In this document: positions 8,819 to 16,637 of the stretch, in pieces
Numbering within the stretch: the stretch's first letter is position 1
Layout: every line of letters starts with the position of its first letter
DNA from: Phytoactinopolyspora limicola
GTDB taxonomy: Bacteria > Actinomycetota > Actinomycetes > Jiangellales > Jiangellaceae
Assembly: GCF_011320225.1 (NCBI RefSeq)
Contig: NZ_JAAOEN010000001.1
Location: 1 to 64,000 of the forward strand
Direction of reading: 5' to 3'
DNA length: 64,000 nucleotides
Position numbers and translations under genes: made by a program
Notes under the pieces: generated by a model
What the model saw: only the letters and a program-made list of their open reading frames with translations
What the model was told of the DNA's origin: nothing
Database searches by the model: none

Positions 8819-9976
8819 TCAACCTCCTTCCGCCGCCTTACGCATCAGCTCAGCCCGGATGTCTTCACCCGAGGTCTCGCTCTGGTAGTCCTCCAGCGCC
8901 TTGCGGGCCGATTCGGTGACCTTGTCCGGCACTGTCACCTCGACCGTGACGAGGAGATCACCTTTCGTTCCGTCGCGACGGGTGGCACCCCGGCCGCGGA
9001 CCCGGAACGTCTGCCCGTTGGGTGTACCCGGGGGCAGCTTGAGGGTGACCGGAGCGCCGTTCAACGTGGGCACCTTGACCTCTGCCCCCAGGGTAGCCTC
9101 CGGGAAGGTGACCGGAACAGCAACCGTGAGGTGCTCGCTTTTACGTCCGAACACGGGGTGTTGACCGACGTGCACTGTCACGTAGAGGTCGCCCGGCCGG
9201 CCCCCGCGTTCCCCGGGGGCTCCTTTGCCGCGCAGCCGGATCCGCTGGCCGTCGACAACGCCGGCGGGGATCCGCACGTGCATCACCTTGCTGGTAGTGC
9301 CGCGCCCGGACCCTTTGCAAACCGGACAGGGGTCGTCCACCAACAGGCCCCGACCCTTGCAGTCGCGGCACGGCTCGGCCATGCCGAACCCACCGGAGTC
9401 GGTACTGGTGAACCCGGTTCCGGTGCACGCCGGGCAGACTCTGGGCACGGTGCCGGCCCGGGCACCGGTACCCGCACACGACGTACACGCCGACGCGCTG
9501 GTCATCCGCAGCGGCACCGTTTTGCCGTGAACCGCCTCGGCGAAACCGATGGAGACGTCGGTCTCGACATCCGAGCCCCGCCGGGCGCCAGCCCCACGAG
9601 ATCGGGAACGCTGACCGAACAGACCACCGAAGACGTCTCCCAGACCGCCCTCGCCGGATGATCCGCTACCGGAGAAGATGTCGCCGAGGTCGAAGTTGAA
9701 ACCTCCACCGTCGCCCCCGCCGGGCATCCGGACACCGCCGCCAAAGAGCGTGCGTGCTTCGTCGTACTGCTTGCGCTTCTCCGGGTCGGACAGGACCGAG
9801 TACGCCTCCGAGACGTCTTTGAACCGGTTCTCGGCGTTCTTGTCGTCCTTGTTGCGGTCAGGGTGCAGCTCGCGGGCTAGGTTGCGATAGGCCTTCTTCA
9901 CCTCCGCGGCGTCAGCGTCTTTCGACACGCCGAGGATCTTGTAGTAGTCCTTCTCGAGCCAGTCCTTGGTGCTCAC
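8819..9976 (-). CDS. dnaJ: Chaperone protein DnaJ
   Basis: Hsp40 co-chaperone that delivers substrates to DnaK and stimulates its ATPase. 385 residues. J-domain at ~8-75 with HPD (ELHPDRNKDD). A Gly-rich linker (GGGVRMPGGGDGGG) follows. Four zinc-binding CXXCXGXG repeats are visible (CTSCAGTGA, CPACTGTG, CRDCKGRG, CPVCKGSG), then the C-terminal substrate-binding domains. Between grpE and hspR in the heat-shock operon. Confidence 0.97.
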   Translation of the reverse strand: MSTKDWLEKDYYKILGVSKDADAAEVKKAYRNLARELHPDRNKDDKNAENRFKDVSEAYSVLSDPEKRKQYDEARTLFGGGVRMPGGGDGGGFNFDLGDIFSGSGSSGEGGLGDVFGGLFGQRSRSRGAGARRGSDVETDVSIGFAEAVHGKTVPLRMTSASACTSCAGTGARAGTVPRVCPACTGTGFTSTDSGGFGMAEPCRDCKGRGLLVDDPCPVCKGSGRGTTSKVMHVRIPAGVVDGQRIRLRGKGAPGERGGRPGDLYVTVHVGQHPVFGRKSEHLTVAVPVTFPEATLGAEVKVPTLNGAPVTLKLPPGTPNGQTFRVRGRGATRRDGTKGDLLVTVEVTVPDKVTESARKALEDYQSETSGEDIRAELMRKAAEGG

Positions 9977-10011
9977 GCGCTGCTCCCCTCCCTCCTACTG
10001 ATTACGTCGAC

Positions 10012-10773
10012 CTAATTGTCTCCGTTGTCCGGCCGATCGGCATCCTCACGCGCCTCCGCGTCAGTATCCAGTCCGACGTCGGCCTGGTCCGGACCAGGCA
10101 TCGCATCGGCCGCCGAGGCGGTCCCCGCCGCCGGCAGCGCTTCGGTCGGATCGGCGACGGCCACCCGCGCCGGGCGGACGATCCGGTCGCCGACACGGTA
10201 TCCGGGCTGCAGGACCTGGGTGCACGTGGTAACGGTGACCTCGTCGGAGTACCCGTGCATCAGCGCCTCGTGGATGGTGGGGTCGAACTCGTCGCCCACC
10301 TCGCCGAACCGCTCAAGTCCAGCCTTGGCGACCGCCGCCTCCAACGCCTCACCCACCGATCTGAACGCACCGTTCAGATCACCGTGCTCGCGGGCGCGGC
10401 CGATGTCGTCAAGGACACCGAGAAAGCCGGACAGCACGTCGACCTTGACTGCCTCACGAACCGCCTCGCGGTCTCGCTCAACACGGCGACGATAGTTCGT
10501 GTACTCCGCCTGCAGCCGTTTGAGATCGTCCAACCGTTCGGCGGCCTCGGCCAAGGCCTGTGTCAGCGCCTCGGCCGCACCATCGGCCGCGACACCATCG
10601 GCCGCGACACCTTCGGCCGCCACCGCGTCGGAATCGTCCGACGGTGGTGGACCGCCCGCGCCGGCTGTGGGCTCCGGCTGCTCCCGCCGCAGGCCCGTCT
10701 CCGGATCGATCCGCCGACGGTCACGAACCACCGGTGTCTCACCTTCCTCCGGAACGTGCTGCTCGTCGGTCAC
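10012..10773 (-). CDS. grpE: Nucleotide exchange factor GrpE
   Basis: 253 residues, acidic and longer than E. coli GrpE (197) because of an Ala/Pro-rich N-terminal extension that contains short repeats of AADG. The conserved core has a long coiled coil ([20 protein letters not shown]) and the C-terminal beta domain (EEVTVTTC-type strand; [19 protein letters not shown]). GTG start overlaps the dnaK stop (GTGA), showing translational coupling. It promotes ADP release from DnaK and acts as a thermosensor. Confidence 0.95.
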   Translation of the reverse strand: MTDEQHVPEEGETPVVRDRRRIDPETGLRREQPEPTAGAGGPPPSDDSDAVAAEGVAADGVAADGAAEALTQALAEAAERLDDLKRLQAEYTNYRRRVERDREAVREAVKVDVLSGFLGVLDDIGRAREHGDLNGAFRSVGEALEAAVAKAGLERFGEVGDEFDPTIHEALMHGYSDEVTVTTCTQVLQPGYRVGDRIVRPARVAVADPTEALPAAGTASAADAMPGPDQADVGLDTDAEAREDADRPDNGDN

Positions 10774-12641
10774 TTGTCGTCCTTGTCCTCGTCCACGATC
10801 TCAGCCTCGACGACGTCTTCTTCGCCGGCAGCCTCGGCCTGCGCGTCGTCTTCAGCGCCGGCCTGCGCACCGGCGTCACCCGTCGGCGGCTGCGCCGTGG
10901 CGTAAATGGCAGCGCCGAGTGCTTGGAAGGCCGTCTGCAGCCGTTCCGAGCTGGATTTGATGGCTGCCTCGTCGGTGCCTTCGAGCGCCTTCTTGGCTTC
11001 TTCCAGTGCGGAGTTGACGTCGTCGCGGACCTCGGTGGACAACGATTCGACCTTTTCCGTGTTGTCCGCGAGGAACTTCTCCGTCTGGTACACCAGCGAT
11101 TCGGCCTGGTTGCGGTTCTCCGCGGCCTCCCGGCGCTGGCGATCCTCCTCGGCGTACTGCTCGGCGTCCTTGACCATCCGGTCGATGTCTTCCTTCCCCA
11201 ACGCGGATCCGCCGGTGATGGTCATCGACTGCTCCTTGCCGGTGCCGAGGTCCTTCGCCGAGACGTGAACGATACCGTTCGCGTCGATGTCGAAGGTGAC
11301 CTCGATCTGCGGCATTCCACGGGGGGCCGGCGGCAGACCGGTGAGGTCGAAGGTGCCCAGCTTCTTGTTGTAGGCCGCGATCTCTCGCTCACCTTGGTAG
11401 ACCTGAATACCCACGGTGGGCTGGTTGTCTTCGGCCGTGGTGAAGATCTCCGACCGTTTGGTGGGGATCGTGGTGTTCCGCTCGATGAGCTTGGTCATGA
11501 CGCCACCCTTGGTCTCGATGCCCAGGGACAGCGGTGTGACGTCGAGCAGGAGCACGTCCTTGACCTCGCCACGCAACACACCAGCCTGAAGGCTAGCGCC
11601 CACCGCGACGACTTCGTCCGGGTTGACACCCTTGTGTGGCTCCTTGCCACCGGCCAACTCCTTGACCAGGTTAGCCACGGCTGGCATCCGGGTAGAGCCA
11701 CCGACGAGCACCACGTGGTCGATCTGGTCGACCGAGATGCCGGCATCGCGGATAACCGCCTCGAACGGCGCCTTGGTGCGATCCAACAGATCGCTGGTCA
11801 TCTGCTCGAACTGGGCCCGGGTGATGCTCTCATCAACATGCACCGGGTTCTTCTCGGCATCCTGCGCGATGTACGGCAGCGAGATGGATGTCTGAGTGCT
11901 GGACGACAGCTCGATCTTCGCCCGCTCGGCCGCCTCGCGGACGCGCTGCATGGCGATCTTGTCCTTGGAGAGATCAAGCCCGTAGGACGACTTGATCTTC
12001 TCCACCAGCCAGTCGACGATCTTCTGATCCCAGTCGTCACCACCGAGGTGGTTGTCGCCACTCGTGGCCTTGACCTCGACCACACCCTCGCCGATCTCCA
12101 GCAGCGAGACGTCGAACGTGCCGCCCCCGAGGTCGAAGACGAGGATGGTGTGATCGTGCTCACCCCGCTCGAGTCCGTAGGCGAGCGCGGCAGCGGTCGG
12201 CTCGTTGACGATGCGCAACACGTTGAGGCCGGCGACCTCACCGGCTTCCTTGGTGGCCTGACGCTGGGCGTCACTGAAGTAGGCCGGGGTGGTGATGACA
12301 GCGTCGGTGATGGTTTCACCGAGGTAGGCCTCGGCGTCACGCTTCAACTTCTGCAGCACGAAGGCCGAGATCTGCTGCGGGTTGAACGTCTTGTCGTCGA
12401 TCTCGGTCTTCCAGTCGGTGCCCATGTGCCGCTTGACCGACCGGATGGTGCGTTCGACGTTGGTCACCGCCTGGCGCTTGGCGACCTCGCCGACCAGGAC
12501 CTCGCCGTTCTTCGCGAACGCGACCACCGACGGCGTGGTCCGCGCACCCTCGGCATTGGCGATGACCGTTGGTTCGCCGCCCTCCAGGACAGCGACGACG
12601 GAGTTAGTGGTACCGAGGTCAATGCCGACAGCTCGTGCCAT
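10770..12641 (-). CDS. dnaK: Molecular chaperone DnaK (Hsp70)
   Basis: 623 residues, normal length. The actin-like ATPase domain starts with [15 protein letters not shown] and contains [17 protein letters not shown] and [12 protein letters not shown]. The substrate-binding domain follows [16 protein letters not shown], and the C-terminal lid ends in [13 protein letters not shown]. The ATG at 12641 has GGAGG 7 nt upstream (TTGGAGGAAACGCC), so the longer reading frame is rejected. First gene of the HspR-regulated operon; DnaK also serves as HspR corepressor in related bacteria. Confidence 0.98.
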   Translation of the reverse strand: MARAVGIDLGTTNSVVAVLEGGEPTVIANAEGARTTPSVVAFAKNGEVLVGEVAKRQAVTNVERTIRSVKRHMGTDWKTEIDDKTFNPQQISAFVLQKLKRDAEAYLGETITDAVITTPAYFSDAQRQATKEAGEVAGLNVLRIVNEPTAAALAYGLERGEHDHTILVFDLGGGTFDVSLLEIGEGVVEVKATSGDNHLGGDDWDQKIVDWLVEKIKSSYGLDLSKDKIAMQRVREAAERAKIELSSSTQTSISLPYIAQDAEKNPVHVDESITRAQFEQMTSDLLDRTKAPFEAVIRDAGISVDQIDHVVLVGGSTRMPAVANLVKELAGGKEPHKGVNPDEVVAVGASLQAGVLRGEVKDVLLLDVTPLSLGIETKGGVMTKLIERNTTIPTKRSEIFTTAEDNQPTVGIQVYQGEREIAAYNKKLGTFDLTGLPPAPRGMPQIEVTFDIDANGIVHVSAKDLGTGKEQSMTITGGSALGKEDIDRMVKDAEQYAEEDRQRREAAENRNQAESLVYQTEKFLADNTEKVESLSTEVRDDVNSALEEAKKALEGTDEAAIKSSSERLQTAFQALGAAIYATAQPPTGDAGAQAGAEDDAQAEAAGEEDVVEAEIVDEDKDDK

Positions 12642-12680
12642 GGCGTTTCCTCCAACATCTCGTATCGAGTGCACTCTACT

Positions 12681-12701
12681 GTTGAGTCAGTCAGACTCAA
12701 G
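12681..12701. promoter_or_regulatory. HAIR operator 1 upstream of dnaK
   Basis: GTTGAGT (12681-12687), 7-nt spacer CAGTCAG, ACTCAAG (12695-12701). Near-consensus HspR-associated inverted repeat, 40-60 bp before the dnaK start. Confidence 0.92.
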
Positions 12702-12733
12702 TATGTATCCACTCAGGTGCTTGTCAAATCTTC

Positions 12734-12754
12734 CTTGAGCCTATACGACTCAAC
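12734..12754. promoter_or_regulatory. HAIR operator 2 upstream of dnaK
   Basis: CTTGAGC (12734-12740), 7-nt spacer CTATACG, ACTCAAC (12748-12754). This second HspR box is centred 53 bp from the first, about five helical turns, so the two dimers could bind the same face of DNA. Confidence 0.9.
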
Positions 12755-12847
12755 TTCTTCCAACCGGTCCAACGTACGATTCTGCTGGCATGTTCCCGAA
12801 CCTCGATGAAGGTTGCCATCCGACCGGCACCACGTATGGTGGGGCCT

Positions 12848-12967
12848 ATGCATGAGACCGACGACACCCCGCGCCGAACGGATCCCCGGAAGCGGCTCGT
12901 CGCCGTTGTTCTGGTGGCGTGCCTCGTGCTGACCATGGCACCGTTCCTGGCCTCGATGATCTTCTGA
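12848..12967 (+). CDS. 39-residue single-pass membrane protein
   Basis: ATG at 12848 to TGA at 12965-12967. It has a charged N-terminus (HETDDTPRRTDPRKR) followed by one hydrophobic helix (LVAVVLVACLVLTMAPFLA). Third positions are G/C rich as in neighbours. It is divergent from dnaK and followed after 17 bp by the acyltransferase-like gene, so the two may be one unit. No known function. Confidence 0.55.
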   Translation: MHETDDTPRRTDPRKRLVAVVLVACLVLTMAPFLASMIF

Positions 12968-12984
12968 CGGCAGCACCGCCGCCG

Positions 12985-14142
12985 ATGCCTGCACACGCGA
13001 AGCGGGCCGGCCGTCGGCTCCAAGGTGTCGATGCCGCCCGTGGTGTGGCGCTGATCGGCATGATTGCGGTACACATCACGCCGTCCATCGGCGACGACGG
13101 TCAGTCCACCCTGGCGCACCTACTCGCCAGCGGACGAGCCTCAGCGCTGTTCGCGCTCCTCGCCGGTGTGGGGCTCGCGCTGGCCAGCGGGGGTACGATC
13201 CCGCCACGAGGAGCGCGGTTGCGCCAAGCGTTCGCCGGCACTGCCACTCGGGCCGCCCTGCTGATCACGGTCGGGATGATCCTGGGGCAGCTCGACTCCG
13301 GCGTGGCCGTGATCCTGGTCTACTACGGGCTCTTCTTCATCCTCGCACTACCGTTCCTGGGCCTGCGCGCACGGACGTTGCTGCCGCTGGCAGCCACCTG
13401 GGCCGTCCTCGCCCCGTTGATCAGCCACCTCCTGCGGATCGACGCACCACGGTCGGCTCCCGGCGACCCTACGGTGGAGTCGCTGGCCGAACCCGCGGAC
13501 CTGCTCCGCCAGCTGATCTTGACCGGGTACTACCCGGCCCTGCCGTGGATGGCATATCTGCTGGCCGGGATCGGACTCGGCCGGCTGGCCCTGGCCTCGG
13601 CGACCGTCGCCTGGCGGCTGCTCGTCGGCGGCGCCGCACTCGCCACGATCTGCTCGTTGCTCTCGTGGCTACTGCTCCGGCAGGGTGTCCTGGAACGGCT
13701 CATCGATGCTGGAACCGGGGCACACCCCACCAGCCGCCCCTTCACCGACGGACCCCTCACGACATCCTTCTACGGCACCACCCCGACCACGAGCTGGTGG
13801 TGGCTGACCGTGGCGTCGCCACACTCGTCGACCCCGTTCGATCTGCTACACACGATCGGCACCGCGGCCGCCGTGCTTGGTCTCATGCTGCTCCTCGGTC
13901 ACCGACTGCCGACGGCGCTGACGCCACTCGCCGACGTCGGAAGCATGACGTTCACTCTTTACACCCTGCACGTCGTGCTACTCGCGACGATCCTGCCCCG
14001 CGACCACGAGCACGCGCTGCTCTGGCACGTCGTGATCGTGGTGGGGGTGGCGGTGCCGTGGCGCCGCTTCATCGGCCGCGGACCGCTGGAAGCGGCGGCG
14101 GCAGCTGGTGCCAAAGCAGCTCAGGCGAGTCTCAAGGCCTAG
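12985..14142 (+). CDS. DUF418 / heparan N-acetyltransferase-like multispanning membrane protein
   Basis: About 385 residues with some ten hydrophobic helices. The N-terminal GVDAARGVALIGMIAVHI and the later FDLLHTIGTAAAVLGLMLLL with MTFTLYTLHVVLL are typical of the DUF1624/DUF418 acyltransferase-like family in actinobacteria. It probably transfers or transports an acyl group at the membrane; the substrate is unknown. The start at ATG 12985 lacks a clear ribosome site, consistent with coupling to the small gene just upstream. Confidence 0.8.
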   Translation: MPAHAKRAGRRLQGVDAARGVALIGMIAVHITPSIGDDGQSTLAHLLASGRASALFALLAGVGLALASGGTIPPRGARLRQAFAGTATRAALLITVGMILGQLDSGVAVILVYYGLFFILALPFLGLRARTLLPLAATWAVLAPLISHLLRIDAPRSAPGDPTVESLAEPADLLRQLILTGYYPALPWMAYLLAGIGLGRLALASATVAWRLLVGGAALATICSLLSWLLLRQGVLERLIDAGTGAHPTSRPFTDGPLTTSFYGTTPTTSWWWLTVASPHSSTPFDLLHTIGTAAAVLGLMLLLGHRLPTALTPLADVGSMTFTLYTLHVVLLATILPRDHEHALLWHVVIVVGVAVPWRRFIGRGPLEAAAAAGAKAAQASLKA

Positions 14143-14184
14143 CGGCCACGCCCGTTGCGACACCGCCCCATTCCGTGCGACGGG

Positions 14185-14688
14185 CTAGTCCTCCGACGGC
14201 GACCGCGAGCCCAGCTCGCCATCCAGGCGCAGCAGACCGGGGCCGTCGTCACCGATCATGTGCAACCGGCCGAGGATCTCCGAGACCGTAGCCTCTTCCT
14301 CGATCTGCTCCTCGATGAACCAGCTGAGCAGCGGCAGGCTGTCGATGTCGCCCTCGGCCTGCGCCAATCGGTACAGCGCGCGGATCGACTCCGAGACCTT
14401 CTGCTCATGGGCCAGCGCCGCCTCGAAGGCCGCCTTGACCTCATCTCCCGGGTCGGCTGGCGCGGAGATGTCGCCGATCTGTGGCCGGTTGCCCCGGTCG
14501 GTGACATGGGCGACGAACTTGGCCGCGTGATCGCGCTCCTCGTCGGATTGGATCCGCATCCACGAGGCCATACCGGGCAGGTCCGCGTCGTCGAGAGCGA
14601 TAGCCAGCTGCAGGTACGCGATAGACGACTCGAGCTCCAGGGTGATCTGCTCCGAGAACGCCTTGGCAAGGGTGTCATTCAGCTTCAT
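14185..14688 (-). CDS. Ferritin (iron storage)
   Basis: 167 residues. Four-helix-bundle ferritin: MKLNDTLAKAFSEQITLELE carries the first ligand Glu, with SDEERDHAAKF providing the ExxH di-iron pair and EEQIEEEATVSEIL a later Glu motif. Length and order match bacterial nonheme ferritins (FtnA/BfrB) rather than bacterioferritin, because no haem Met is evident. Stores iron and limits Fenton chemistry. The ATG at 14688 starts the conserved sequence. Confidence 0.93.
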   Translation of the reverse strand: MKLNDTLAKAFSEQITLELESSIAYLQLAIALDDADLPGMASWMRIQSDEERDHAAKFVAHVTDRGNRPQIGDISAPADPGDEVKAAFEAALAHEQKVSESIRALYRLAQAEGDIDSLPLLSWFIEEQIEEEATVSEILGRLHMIGDDGPGLLRLDGELGSRSPSED

Positions 14689-14775
14689 GTCAACGACGTT
14701 AACGCAGCTCAGAGGAGATTTCCACGAAGCGATGCCTGCCCTTGCCAAGGTGTGCCGTACCTATCTTCGGCCGCC

Positions 14776-15483
14776 TCAGCGCGACGTCTTCAGCTCCTTG
14801 GCAGCTTCGGCGACATCTTTGGCGGTATCGATCGCTCGCCAATACCCCTCGATCGGGAACCCGGCGAGCCGACGCTGCTTGGCCAGCAAGGGAAACGTCG
14901 ATCGCTCGTGATCGCCTATGTCAGGTAGCAGACCCAGCATCTCCGGCGCGAACACGTACACGCCGCCGTTGACGGGATAGGGCGACGGGGGCGCCTCCAC
15001 GAAGTCGATCACCCGGCCGAACTCGTCCAGGTCCACCACCCCCCACGGGATCCGCGGCCGAGCCAGTCCGATGGTGGCCACGGCGTCGCGCTCGACGTGA
15101 TAAGCGACCATGGCGCGCAGGTCGAATCGGGTCCAGATGTCGCCGTTGAGCGCGAACCACGACGCCTCCCGGTCCGGCAACTGCTGACCGGCGAACTTCA
15201 GGCCGCCGCCGCGACCGAGCGGTTCCCCCTCGACCACCGTGTTCACTCGTACCGGCTGGTCGGTCGACTCGAGGTGAGCCGCCAGGGTGTCGCTCAGATG
15301 TCCGGCGGAGACCACGACCTCGGTGACTCCGGCCTCGGCCAGCCACGCGATCTGATGGTCGATGATGCATCTGCCGTCGATCTCCACCATCGCCTTGGGA
15401 ACCGTGTCGGTCAGCGGCCGAAGCCGCGAACCCTTACCACCGGCGAGGATCACCGCCTGCCGGACCACCCCTTCACTGCCCAT
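14776..15483 (-). CDS. Sugar-phosphate nucleotidyltransferase (GT-A fold)
   Basis: 235 residues. The N-terminal AVILAGGKGSRLRPLT and VPKAM are the nucleotide-binding signature of the glucose-1-phosphate thymidylyl/uridylyl or mannose-1-phosphate guanylyl transferase family. The acid FALNGDIWTRFDL gives the metal-binding Asp. It makes an NDP-sugar for wall or exopolysaccharide synthesis, but the exact sugar and base cannot be fixed. No C-terminal left-handed beta-helix is present. Divergent from the lactonase at 15571. Confidence 0.87.
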   Translation of the reverse strand: MGSEGVVRQAVILAGGKGSRLRPLTDTVPKAMVEIDGRCIIDHQIAWLAEAGVTEVVVSAGHLSDTLAAHLESTDQPVRVNTVVEGEPLGRGGGLKFAGQQLPDREASWFALNGDIWTRFDLRAMVAYHVERDAVATIGLARPRIPWGVVDLDEFGRVIDFVEAPPSPYPVNGGVYVFAPEMLGLLPDIGDHERSTFPLLAKQRRLAGFPIEGYWRAIDTAKDVAEAAKELKTSR

Positions 15484-15570
15484 GGCTGCCGACCCTATCG
15501 TCCGCCGCCGACGATTGGACCGGGACGGTCGTCGGCGGCGCAGGACACTAGCTCCGGCAGGATGGTGCGT

Positions 15571-16596
15571 ATGCGTCTATACCTCGGAGCGTCCACCACA
15601 GGAAACGGCACACCGGCGAAAGGCATCACGGTCCTCGATGTCGACGGCGCGTCGTTCACCGTCGTCGACACCGTAGAGGCCCCGAATCCGATGTACCTCG
15701 CGCTCTCCGACGACGGCCGGACCCTTTATTCGCTCGCCGAGACCGATACCGGTCAGGTCATGGCGTGGCGAGTCGACGGCGGCGGGCTCCAGCCGCTGGG
15801 CCACACCCAACCCGCCGGTGGATCGGGCCCGTGCCACCTCTCGGTCCATCCGAGCGGCCGTCATCTGCTGACCGCCTGCTACGGCTCCGGCACTCTCGCC
15901 GTCCACCCGATCCGCTCCGACGGCTCCCTCGGCGCCCCGTCGGACATCGTCCAGCACACCGGATCCGGTCCAGACACCAAGCGGCAACAGGTGCCGCACG
16001 CACACATGATCGTCACCGACCCGGCTGCCGGCCCGGCCCGCGGACACGTGCTCGCCGTCGACCTCGGTACCGACACCGTGTATCGCTACCACCTCGATCA
16101 AACCACCGGCACGCTGCGCCTGGCCGATGAGCTCCGCACGCCGCCCGGCGCCGGCCCCCGTCACCTCGTGGTCCAGGATCGGTTCGGCTACGTCGCCAAC
16201 GAACTCGACTCGACGGTTACGGTTCTCGACCTCGACGCCGGGTCACCTCTCCACACGGTCTCGACCCGCCCGCCTGGAGCCACCGCGACGAGCCACCCCT
16301 CCGCCATCCGACTGTCCGCCGACGGCCGGCACCTCTATGTGGCCAACCGCTTCGTGGACGAGATCGCGGTCCTCGCCGTCGACGGATCCGAGCTGACCTT
16401 ACGTACAACGGTTCCCTGCGACGGCGCTCACCCACGCGACATGGTGCTCACACCGGACGGCGGCTACCTCTACTCGGCCAATCAGTTCGACGACACCATC
16501 ACCACGTTCCAGATCGATCAGGAGACCGGCATCCCGACCCGGATCGGCACCGCCTTTCAGGTACCGAGCCCGGCCTGCATGGTCTGGGCGCGCTGA
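15571..16596 (+). CDS. Lactonase family protein (6-phosphogluconolactonase-like, seven-bladed propeller)
   Basis: 341 residues of the YbhE/Pgl type beta-propeller family (not the SOL/DevB type). Repeated blades are visible (YLALSDDGRTLYSLAE, HLSVHPSGRHLLTACYGSG, IRLSADGRHLYVANR, DMVLTPDGGYLYSANQ), each with the DGR-hairpin. It may hydrolyse 6-phosphogluconolactone or another sugar lactone in the cytosol. ATG 15571 is preferred, with 15562 as an in-frame alternative. Confidence 0.85.
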   Translation: MRLYLGASTTGNGTPAKGITVLDVDGASFTVVDTVEAPNPMYLALSDDGRTLYSLAETDTGQVMAWRVDGGGLQPLGHTQPAGGSGPCHLSVHPSGRHLLTACYGSGTLAVHPIRSDGSLGAPSDIVQHTGSGPDTKRQQVPHAHMIVTDPAAGPARGHVLAVDLGTDTVYRYHLDQTTGTLRLADELRTPPGAGPRHLVVQDRFGYVANELDSTVTVLDLDAGSPLHTVSTRPPGATATSHPSAIRLSADGRHLYVANRFVDEIAVLAVDGSELTLRTTVPCDGAHPRDMVLTPDGGYLYSANQFDDTITTFQIDQETGIPTRIGTAFQVPSPACMVWAR

Positions 16597-16637
16597 CGGC
16601 ACGGACCGCATACCTAGTGTCAACGCCACCACCTCGG

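Noticed and set aside
10560-12809. 750-codon open frame antisense to dnaK
   Set aside because: It mirrors dnaK codons in high-GC DNA and has no domain; dnaK has full family similarity and a ribosome site.
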